Source: Lineus longissimus
Taxonomy: Eukaryota > Nemertea > Pilidiophora > Heteronemertea > Lineidae
Assembly (NCBI RefSeq): GCF_910592395.1
Contig: NC_088309.1
Coordinates: 20,152,599 to 20,216,598, forward strand
Length of the DNA stretch: 64,000 bases
Direction: 5' to 3'
Shown: positions 43,801 to 54,441 of the stretch, piece by piece
Position numbering within the stretch: position 1 is the first letter of the stretch
Layout of the letters: the number at the start of each line of letters is the position of its first letter
Position numbers and translations under genes: made by a program
The notes under the pieces: generated by a model
Seen by the model: only the letters and a program-made list of their open reading frames with translations
The model's database searches: none
Told to the model about the DNA's origin: nothing

Positions 43801-46285
43801 GCCAGAAAAAGTCCAATAACTCGATATTTTAGCTGAAAAGAGCCTCCGCTCCCCGGTCTGCTGGCAGTCGGGGAGAGAGTTAACAGTAATTGTTATACGA
43901 ATCCCTTCAGATAAGAGGCGGTTTGTTGGAGCGGCCAGAGTGAGATGGTCGATGATCGGTTATATTTATCGTTTAATCATTTCTAAAATATAACCGACGT
44001 TAGTCCATCCATGGAAGCTAAAGAGAACGACCAGTTAAGAACCAGAATGCGCCGGGAAATGACAAAGGAATGCAGTGATGTTGAATTTAAAAGAAAGATC
44101 CTTTATCTTCTACAACAACAATTGCGTGAGCTGCCCCATTTTGTCGATGTGGAGCGAATTAAATGTTGCTTCCCCACAGTACCATAAAATGTATGGTACT
44201 GGTAGTCCTTCGAGTCTTTCTTGCCGATACCAGCTATATGCATGTACAGCGAGACGAACAGCTGACTGTATAGTTTTCAAAATGGACGCCATTTAAGCAT
44301 AACATTAAGACCCGTTTCGGGCTGAAGGGATGTTGGTGAAATACATTAACTGCTCTAGCATCCAATTAACCCAACACCAGTACATCAGCTAATGTATCTT
44401 AGGAATACAGCTGCTAACTTCTACAGTATTATTTTCATGCAATAGCAAGACTTACCTCAATTTTCAAGCGAGAAACGCAGCCTTCCCTCTGTATGATACG
44501 AAGCTTCAACAATCCGTCTACCGATACAGCATTATGCAGGAGCTCCTATTGATTATCTTACAAAAGCGCCAGCCCAACCAGTTCCAACCGGTTTCGCGCT
44601 ATAATGTTTAATGCGCCAGCGCTATATATACATGTATGAAGCAGACGATATTTCACGGACGTAGGAGTAGGGCAGGAAAGTCGTGTGCTAGGCCAGTTAT
44701 TTCTCTCAAATTAATTAAGTATGTTATGGATAACATTTTTCGCATTCAATGGTAATGTTGGCCTAATTTCGAATGGATTGAATTGATATCAGGTTCAACG
44801 ACTCGGGACTGCAAATTTGGAACGCGGGGTCCAATATTTTGGATCTCCAGGGTTTTGGTTCAGCCTCAGCCATGGTCATGGGGATTCTTGTCTTTCAGGC
44901 AGAATTAAGATGTGAATATCCTGCATGCACTGAATGTGGTTTTTTTGCGATGGTATACATGTGTATTTCTGCAGTTATGTAGGACTATAATGCATCCGTG
45001 ATGGAACATGGTCAACGTGACCAGAAATCAAGAACCATTAATGCAACCTATGGAACGGCATTGGGGATTGAACGTATCACGTCACATCACTCTTTTATCC
45101 GCTTGCCATTGCATGTCTCCAGAAGAAAGCGGGGGGGGGGGGGTTAATGTGCAGGGCTGGAGAAGCGAACATTAACCCCTGATTTCCTCAGGATGCATTG
45201 CATGGTGACTGTAATGTTGTCTTTGCAAATTACAAAAGTACATTTCTGGCAAAAATTTAGGTTATCAATTGTTTCATAGAAAAGAGATAGAGTGGCCAGC
45301 TGCTGAAGTCAGAAATGACGCTATATACACATAGCAATTAAAAACAAGATGATTTGGCAGATTTGAAACTAATGTATTCATCGAACGATACTTGCTGACA
45401 ATCACTGCTCGTGCTGAGAGTTATGATGGCCTATATAGCTCTCATTATCTGTTTTTTAGGACGAGTCCAACCAGCTATTTTAACTGTATAATAGTTAAGC
45501 ATGCCTGGTGTAAAAAATGGACAATGACATTTTCACACGCAAGTGAATTATTGTTTTTCAGAGACCTCATGTATAGGCCTTTGTCGGACAAACCCTACTA
45601 ACTGCTATAGCTAGCTCAGTGCCAGCTAAACTGATCTAGAGCAAGTATGTAGGGCCTACAAATATATCCCATTGCTAGATTTTTATACATTCTTGCTACA
45701 GTATTATACTATACAATCATATATGTACATACACACACAGTAGTGGTGTGCCTTGCCATGCTAACATGCTACGGCGTTTGCTGGTCTCTGGTCTTGGATT
45801 AGGTCTGAGCTTTAGGTCTGATTCATCGGCGATCGCTTACATTTTCCTTAACTCTGATCGGGCTACTACGAATTGCATCGGTGCAAACTACATGTACTAA
45901 CATTTTCCACTTTTTCTGTATTAGCCTTCACTCTTAAAAGTTTTTTAGCTTCTCAAAAACCTTCACAAAAACCGTATTTCTAATATTGTGCATGTGCACT
46001 CTATACCATATTATTGTGTTGATTCGGGATCGCAAATCCTCTGCCGAGACGCCATCGTCAACGCACGTAATGGTCTGTATAATCTAGGTAGTTTTGTCAT
46101 ATCCTATGCCGTTGTTACTTTTTCAACGGACTTGAGTATCAGAATGATGTCCCTCAAACCTGAACAGGCGGATCAGCTCAAAGGTCTTCGTCATGTTCAG
46201 CCTATAGTTTACCTACCACGCGCGGAAAATATCAAGCAGTGGTTAATAATTTTTTTCCGTGTTTCAGAGATAAAGTGAGAATGCG
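40865..46285. promoter_or_regulatory. Divergent upstream interval of the SLC16 pair
   Basis: The 5.4 kb between the two start codons must hold the 5' exons and promoters of both genes, as each ATG exon starts at a splice acceptor 17-18 nt upstream. A plausible minus-strand donor (TTGAG then GTAAGT, exon ending at 44456) could close the first exon of the left gene. G runs of 12-16 bases occur at 41253-41268, 43341-43352 and 45131-45143. A T-rich minisatellite lies at 41785-41923. No coding gene seen. Confidence 0.4.
41785..41923. repeat. Minisatellite, about 15-16 bp unit
   Basis: About nine imperfect copies of a GTACCTTTTTTTCCG-like unit, T-rich on the plus strand. Open frames across it (poly F/L/P/V) are artefacts. 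Confidence 0.8.
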
Positions 46286-49261
46286 ATGGGAGAAGATGAA
46301 GAGACCGAGCCTGGCCAACATGGACATGACGGAAACGAGAGCGAACTGTCCGTGGAGACACCCTACTCCTGGGCCGTCATGGTTGCTACCTTCATCGGCC
46401 AAGTCATGATCTATGGCATTTCCTGGACAGTCGGAGTATACTTTGTCATATTCCTTGACGTCTTCCAGCAGGGGAAGGGGGCAACGTCTTGGGTAGGCTC
46501 AATAAATACAGCGTGTACATATTTGGCTGGTAAGTATTATACGGATCATTTGCTTACCCTCAGCCTCAAAATAAAAGGAACTTTTTTCAAGCTCAAGTTA
46601 AGCTAGGGGTCAAAGTGCGAATAACGAACAAGATAACTTTTACAACCATTCTTTATTTGGCATTTGTCATTAATACGCATCAGCGTCCACAACTACTTGT
46701 CGGTAGTTCATTTAATGAATAATTATTCTCGGCGTAATCTATTGAATTATTTCCATCATAAGGACCAATCTCTAGTGTGTTGATGAAGAAGACGGGAGTG
46801 CGATGGATGATGGTGATAGGCGCGGTCATTGCTGCAGGCGGCTTATTGGCCAGTTCCTTTGTCACCGAGCTTTATCATCTCTACCTCACATTCGGAGTGA
46901 TTACAGGTAAACAGCTATTCAGTGGAATCCACAATCAATCCTTCAAGTGCCCCGAGTTGCGGAAATCTCGAATTAAAGGAAACTTGTCATAAAGAGCTAA
47001 GGAAAATTGGGAGTTTTGAATGGCCCGGTAAAAAACAAAGGCGGGATCTAAACAGTTTCCAGGACACCAAAACGGTGGCACGGTACTTTATTTTCTCATC
47101 TAAATACCCTTTTTCTTTTTTTAGGTTTTGGCCTGGGTCTTGCCTATGTGCCTTGCATCTCAGCTGTAGGATTTTACTTTGATACGCACAGAACTATTGC
47201 AATAGGGATATCCGCTTCAGGGGTGGGGATAGGGACATTTGTTTATCCTCCTTTAATCCGTCTCCTGGAGGATTCCTTCGGTTGGAGAGGGTCGCTCCTT
47301 GTTCTATCTGGAGTAACACTGAATCTAGCTGTGGTTGGTGCATTCATCCGCCCAATTCAAATAAAACAGACTGATAAAAACAAAAACGAAGTTGATGAGG
47401 AAAAGATAGGGATATTGGAAATGTTGGATATCACCATCTTCAAGAACAGTCGTTACTTGTTGCTCTGTCTCAATAATCTGTTGCTCATGTTCGGTATAGG
47501 TATTGTATACGTCCATCTCTCAGCATATGCAGAACTTCAAGGAGTCAAAGGAACAGCAAGTGCAATGTTGTTCTCAGCGATAGGAATTGCCAACTTTTTA
47601 GGAAGGATTTTCTTTGGCTTCGCTGGACATCATCCAAAAGTTAACGTCGTCCTAGCGTACATCCTTGCTGCTTGTATATACGGCGTCTCAGTCGAGTGTC
47701 TCCCAGTGATAACAGAATACCCAGCTATGGTTGCGATAGCAGTGATCTTCGGTTTCTTCACAGGATCATTTGGGACGTATTTGCCCGACATCCTCATTAC
47801 GTTCCTCTGCCTCCACCGTATGCCATGTGGTTATGGGTACCTTCTAATATTTGAAGGCATTGGACAACTCCTCGGCGCACCCGTCGCTGGTAAGTGACAT
47901 ATCCATTTTGACTCTGTTATCGAAGTTTTTTACTCTGTGATCCGAGTGTTTAGTGGCTGAGAAAGCTGCACCAAGAGAATGTAAATGGACTAGTCCAGAA
48001 AGGCGAGATCACCCACCTAGAGTGCATCTGCGAGGCTTGAAGTTGCAGCAGGGTAGGCTATTTTAATGACTCGGATTCCTTCTTACTGATACTTATAGCG
48101 AAGGGGATGCTCTAATAAGTGCTATGAAAATGTATTGTAAAACCTTCTGGTAAGTTTGCAGGTCAGCAGTGACCTATTCCTTGATGAGCTTCTTCGGTTG
48201 TCATAAGATAGGCCATCAAATTGTTGAGTGTTTTATTGACTGAAAAACACTAAATATACTTAATGACAACCACATTAGCACTGTATACCTTTATCCGAGG
48301 TCTGCATTGAGTAAGGAAGTGATGAAGCAAGTTTGTTACCGAAACATCTCAATTTTCTAGGTATCTTGTACGACTCCACCGGAACGTACATCTACTCATT
48401 CTACCTTGGAGGGACCTGCATTCTAGTCAGTGCTCTCATCCTCTTCCCAGCCTGGCGATGGATTAAGCCGAAGTACTTATCTGATGTCGACAATCTCAGT
48501 CGGTCGCCATCATTATCGGATGAAGAGTTGTAAGTTGCTTCTGGTTGACCTTATGAATACATTTCTGTTTACTTTGGTGAGAATAGACCTGGTGAACCAG
48601 GTTTCTCTCACTGAAATAGTAGTCGGCCTTGAGGGACAACCTGGGTTCAGGAGCTGCGCTGGTCAAGGTGACCTCCTCCTAGTGAGGGGGAAAGCGTAGT
48701 TGACATGGATTTCTTAAATTATAACTCTGATAGAAAATTTTCTGGTCAATAGTCAGAACGCCTCTCTCATCTCTCCGGTGACTATATTTCTTCGATCTTC
48801 TCGTCATAAAGAAATATTTATATCTTTTCAGCGGATCCCAGGTTGCTGCAATTGGTGAAATGGATGATCTGCAGAATGGTGGCTCTCTACCAAAGATTAA
48901 TCTGTCGGCTGGCAGCATCCATTCACATTCAAAATCTCAGCGAAGTTTAAACCAATCTCAGTACAGTCTTCACAGATTCGGCGTCATCAACAGAGAAACG
49001 TTGTTGAAAAGAAGGACTAGTTCAGCGCAGTGTCTCTGTCAGCATCCTGTCTTGGAAGGGGCTGGTGGTTCAAACAGGTATTTAAGTGCTGTTCCTGCCA
49101 GATTAGAGTTATACAGACCCTCATCTGCTCGGTCACTTCAATCAGCTCGCCCGATGATCAAAAACAGGGAGGGTAATCTCAAAGTCCCTGTCACGCCAGA
49201 AGGGAGCCATAAAGGCTCGAAATCGTTAATATTTTCAGGCTCAATGAGGACACTGATGTAG
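46286..49261 (+). CDS. SLC16 family transporter (monocarboxylate-transporter-like), right paralogue
   Basis: Coding exons 46286-46529, 46763-46906, 47125-47889, 48361-48529, 48832-49261: 583 residues with splice phases 1,1,1,2, the same as the left paralogue; the second exon is exactly 144 nt in both. Short acidic N-tail, then TM1 with ETPYSWAVMVATFIG. MCT signature YFDTHRTIAIGISASGVGIG and FGWRGSLL after TM4; TM8 GIANFLGR with Asn at the Asp302 position and Arg kept; LYDSTGTYIYSFYLGG before the last helices. The C-terminal exon encodes a serine-rich cytosolic tail of about 140 residues (SAGSIHSHSKSQRSLNQSQ), much longer than that of the left copy. An out-of-frame ATG sits at 46281, five bases upstream of the chosen start. 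Acceptor at 46267/46268 leaves 18 nt of 5' UTR in this exon. Confidence 0.93.
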
Positions 49262-50181
49262 AATTGCATTTTTAGCCGAAAATGTGATATCAAAATGGAG
49301 TTTTCTCAGCTGCTGTGACCGGCCTTGAGGACAGTGTTTCTCATTTAGGTCAAAACTAGAATCTCATGTAGTTGGAATCTCTTCAGCTTACAAATAATCT
49401 GTAAGTCTTATATATTTTTGTTCAAACCTTTCTTTTTAGAGGTATTTTGCGAGGGATGATCTGAGGTAACCTTGGTAGCATTTTTATATTAGAACTAATC
49501 TCAACACTTTAAATTGCTCATACTCCAGCTGATGCTATAGTACTGGTAGAACGGAACACGAAATTTCAATTATTTCGTCTCTTACTTAGACAAAATAGAG
49601 ACAAAATAGAGATATAACATTATAGTTTTCTCTGCTCCCACACATTTCAAGTGTGACGTTGTCTGAGGAATGTATAGTTTCTCTGAGATGGTGTTTCTCA
49701 GAAGCAAGGTGACATATACTAGATGTTTAGTCCAAAACTCGGGCAGTGACAGTGCCTTTTGTTTTCAAGAGAGGTGATCGTCAGGAGCCTGGACACACAT
49801 ATAGAATCTCCGAAAGTTTACAAGTTATCTGTATTAAATCCTATATACATTTATGTTCAAATCTCTCGTAGTGCTTTTATATTAGATCTATCTATACGAA
49901 TCACTTTTCAACATGTTATATATTTATACATGATACTTGCAATAGCACCTAACTAAATACCAGATGTGCAAATGCAACTTGGTGTTATTTAAGATTATTA
50001 GCTGTATTCATATTAAGTTTTGTAACATGTACTATGCAACTGGTATTGGCCTGGTTAACAGAATACAAAATGTCAAATGCATCACACACGTGTGTACCAC
50101 GACTAGAAAGTAGTATATCCCTGCAGCATTTTGCTAACACCAGAGTCTTTCAAGACTCAGCTTACGCCAAGACTAAATAAA
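49262..50181 (+). terminator. 3' UTR and poly(A) signal of right SLC16 gene
   Basis: AATAAA at 50176-50181 in CTAAATAAACGC would give a 3' UTR of about 0.93 kb. Inside it, 49392-49500 and 49810-49915 look like diverged copies of one another (TTACAAATAATCTGTA with TTACAAGTTATCTGTA; TTTTTATATTAGA with CTTTTATATTAGA). Confidence 0.5.
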
Positions 50182-52528
50182 CGCTTGTCTTTATGAAATT
50201 AAATTATATTCCCATACTTTTTTGCCGACATGCACAATTGTACTAAATCCTGCACAATTTACATGTTGAAAGTCATGATATACTGAACAAGTTTTAGATG
50301 GTAATGGTGGTAACTACAGCAGGCCAACAATCAATTTTGGTCGATGCTTCTTCCAATATATAACATTGCGGTGTATTTTTATAGCATACGCTTATTTCCT
50401 ATTTGAATGTCATTGAATATATTCACAAGGATGCATAACAATAGCCGTGATATTCAGTATGTATTGCAACATACATACATGTAGATGTATAACGAAACAG
50501 CTGTTGCAGAAGTATTGTGCGAAGTCTTGGTGGTTAATCATGAAGCAAATCAATCTTTCCACATCGTTGGTTGCAATAATGATTAGTAGCCTAGCTATAG
50601 GATCTGGACAGGAGTAATCCACGTTGATGAAAACCCAGAGTCCGCAAAATGTGCTATTCAACACTGAAGATATTTCAGGAAGAAGATGTGGTGTAGAACT
50701 CATTTAGGCTGCATTAGTAAGCAATTTAGGCAGTGTTTACGAACTATAACTGGGCATAGAAATGATTATGACCATCTGCTATGTCAGAATTGGCCTCCCT
50801 GTATCAGCAGCCAGTTTTAGGGGGTACCCCTTTCACTTAACAAGTACAAATGACAACCATATAGATCCTATTGTTTCATGGTTTTGAATACAAAAATCTG
50901 TTCCAAAGATATAATTTTTAAGGGAAATTCACACCTTTGAATTTACCAAGACTTTTACAATTTTAAAATGCATGTGATATAAATTTTTTATCATGAATAT
51001 TTATTTATACACAGTTGATAAATGATTCTGTACATGCATGTATATAAAAATCAGATGCTGCTGCAGAAAGTACTATTTGAGAATCCAGAAGCCATAATGA
51101 TTATATGAGCTGAATTGCATCACAATAAGAGTTGCCAAAACAAAAAATTATGAATTCTAGATAGGAAAAGTTCACAGGGTAAACAACGAGCGGACCATGT
51201 TATATAGATCTGTCTTGTATGACGCAGTGAACACCACACAAATATTTTGAGAATAGAAATTTCTGCAGAAAAATCAGGGTTAATGTTTTAGGTGTTTGGT
51301 CAGTGTTAGCAATTATTTTCAGAATCTGTCTCTTTCCTCAATATATATATTATACACATTGCAATAAATGAATACTGAACTCACGAGAACGTTTTTTGTA
51401 ATCTTCGTATGAACAATTTGAAGGACATATCGATCAAAAGCCGCACTCTATACAGTATACACTGAGTAGCCAAGTCTCTATACTTCACCCCGTGGGGCTC
51501 CATCCTCCATATATGATATATATAGTTGTGCTCGACACTTGCATGCAGTCCAGTTCTGGTGACAGATGTTTGAGTTGAGGATTGAAGAACTCTTACCGTT
51601 ATTGAACTGATGCCCAGAACAGGACTGGACTACCCTTGACTATATCTGCTTTCACTAGACTTAGGTGACCAGGCATGCAAGGAGTGGTCAAAGCTTAAGA
51701 TCGGCCAGGGTCTTGGCAGACCATCGAAGCTTTCCCCCATTGGAAACACGTGTGATACACGTGCAGGCTTCATACTCGCACAGCGCCAAAATTAAAAAAA
51801 TCAGCGTATTAGGAACGAAATCAGCGCCTCAAGTGTCATGATTGGTGAAGGCTTGGGCCAATCTCGCAATGAGAGTGTCATGATTGGTGCAACCTTGGGC
51901 AAATCTCGCAATGAGAGTAGGCCTACTCCACTTCATTTGCCTTGCGGAAGGAACCAACCGTAAGAGGCCGAGTATGCTGCTAGTATCACTCAGCAACAGT
52001 TACTAATTGCCCTTGACTAATGGCGAGGCTAGGAGATTGAGCTTGGGCGTGGCTTTGTGCGTTGATTTCAACACTCCGATATGATTTTGGATTTTGTTGT
52101 CAACAGGGATCACGAAGAGTTATTTTCGATAAACACCAGTCTTTTTAAATCGCTGTAAAAACCGCAATATACATGTGCATGTATTATCAAAATTAATATT
52201 GATGTTTTCCTCATCGTCATCACTGTACTGCGAATTGTAATCGACGAGCATGTGAAAGGAAGGTATAAAAATGGGACAGTTGTTCGGAATGCAAGAAGGG
52301 CGGCACCTGCAGGTCAGATAACTGCCGAATCTTCTCATAAAACGCCTATAAATGCTTTGAAGGTAAAACCGAATCAGCGTAAGAAAGAACCACCACTATA
52401 TGCTTTTCGAAATCATGGCGTATCATTGATAGCCTGAACACAGATTCGTTTCGCTAGCCTGCAGCATCCTGAGTTTGCTTTTTGCAAAAACATCTCCCGG
52501 GCGCCGGGCCGAATGTCAAATTTACATG
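50182..52528. other. Spacer with a 42-bp tandem duplication
   Basis: No gene seen. Two 42-bp copies (51832-51873 and 51874-51915) share AGTGTCATGATTGGTG and ATCTCGCAATGAG. Reading frames in this interval are short and without motifs. Confidence 0.65.
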
Positions 52529-53970
52529 CACCCGCTGAAATTGTCACATAGTCAGTAGGTCATGTGGGACAGGCTTGGCAACAATGATCACCATTGACGA
52601 CGCTTGGAGAATGATCGAATGATTGTGACTTTGTCCTCAAAACACCATCGCCACAGATTGTGCCGTGCAACAATAGCAATTAGGATGATTTATGTAAAGT
52701 CTGATCTGGTGACTAGCTAGACCCCTTATTATCGCCTATAGCGCTCTAACTGCTATCACATTCCCTACATTCTAGTTTAGTGGTGGTGACTTTGTCCTCA
52801 AGACCAATTTCGGCAAAACACCATCGCCACAGATTGTGCCGTGCAACATAGCAATTAGGACGATTTGTGTAAAGCCTGATCTGGAGACTAGCTAGACCCC
52901 TTATTATCGCCTATAGCGCTCTAACTGCTATCACATTCCCGACATTCTAGTTCAGTGGTTGTGACTTTGTCCTCAAGACCAATTTCGGCAAAAGAGAATC
53001 GCCTCAGATTGGAATATTTTGCCGTGCATCATAGCAATTACAACACTGGATAAGGCCAGGATAGGATGATGCATCACCTAGTGACCATCAGCTTCACCCC
53101 CTTGTTCTTGCCTATAGTCCTCCTTAAAGTGATAATACTGTTAAGACACTTTATATATCCGATTGGGTCAATTCACAAAATTGCATAAGTTCATGCAGTG
53201 TGTCATTTATCGAAAATTGGTAATCGAGATAATTGATGTAATTTCTATCAATCTTGTCTCCTCAGGATGTTTCCCTTTCAGGTTGTGACAGGAGTCTTTC
53301 AGCAACGCACATCACATCATACAGTATTGCAACTACAGTATAATTTCAACACCCGCTGAAATTGTCACATAGTCAGTAGGTCATGTGGGACAGGCTTGGC
53401 AACGATGATCACCATTGATGACGCTTGGAGAATGATTGTGACTTTGTCCTCAAAACACCATCGCCACAGATTGTGCCGTGCAACATAGCAATTAGAAATA
53501 TTTGTGTTAAGCCTGATCTGGAGACTAGCTTGACTCCTTATTATTGCCTATAGTGCGCCAACTCCTTTCACATCCCCTACATTCTGGTTTAGTGGTTGTG
53601 ACTTTGTCCTCAAGACCAATTTCGGCAAAAGAGAATCGCCTCAGATTGGAATATTTTGCCGTGCATCATAGCAATTACAAGACTGGATAAGGCCAGGATA
53701 GGATGATGCATCACCCAGTGACCATCAGCTTCACCCCCTTGTTCTTGCCTATAGTCCTCCTTAAAGTGATACTGTTAAGACACTATATATATCCGATTGG
53801 GTCAATTCACAAAATTGCATAGTTCATGCAGTGTGTCATTTATCGAAAATTGGTAATCGAGATAATTGATGTAATTTCTATCAATCTTGTCTCCTCAGGA
53901 TGTTTCCCTTTCAGGTTGTGACAGGAGTCTTTCAGCAACGCACATCAGATCATACAGTATTGCAACTACA
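52529..53970. repeat. Duplicated block, 821 bp plus about 620 bp
   Basis: Two consecutive copies (52529-53349 and 53350-53970) each begin CACCCGCTGAAATTGTCACA and end near CAGTATTGCAACTACAGTA. Inside them, subunits of about 160-175 bp start with GTGACTTTGTCCTC at 52625, 52786, 52961 (first copy) and 53438, 53598 (second copy). The second copy has lost one subunit. A tRNA-like TAGTTTAGTGG precedes some subunits, hinting at a SINE origin, but this is weak. Confidence 0.85.
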
Positions 53971-54117
53971 GTAGAACCTCTACATTAATGACACCCTTGC
54001 TCTCCTTAGACTTGATCAGAGGTAAAATTGAAAAAAAACCCAACCCAATTCCAGAACAAAAGGAGTGTCCTTAGAGAGAGTGTCCCGTTAACAATGGTGT
54101 CTCCCGAGGTTGGACTG
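53969..54117. mobile_element. MITE related to 15287-15464
   Basis: 149 bp with CAGTAGAACCTCTACATTAA on the left and an inverted, more diverged CAGTCCAACCTC end on the right, flanked by TA (53967-53968 and 54118-54119). It abuts the end of the duplicated block. No coding capacity. Confidence 0.65.
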
Positions 54118-54441
54118 TAGTTTTAGCTGCAAGTAAAGTTAGAAAAGTGCCCTTCAAATGTGATTTAATTTTTTTGAAAGAAGCAGGACTACTATTGTCA
54201 CCATGTGTGTTGGTGCAAGTGCGTATTGTGTGTGATATTCTGCCAGGTGTCCAGGGCAATGTTCAGTGTGGGGTAGGAATGTGCTGCAGGGTGTCATTTT
54301 GATTCAAGAAATAATAAGAATTGTCCTGCCTGAATTCTGAATGCCCTGATTCCTGTCGCCTTTGAAATCTCCTCTACAAAACACAAAATACTCAATAAAC
54401 AATAAACAAATGCCAAAATCAAATAATAGGAAAAAAGTCAC

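Noticed and set aside
50410-50703. 97-codon minus-strand frame
   Set aside because: Cysteine/isoleucine-rich chance frame without motif or splice context; lies just past the poly(A) signal of the right SLC16 gene.
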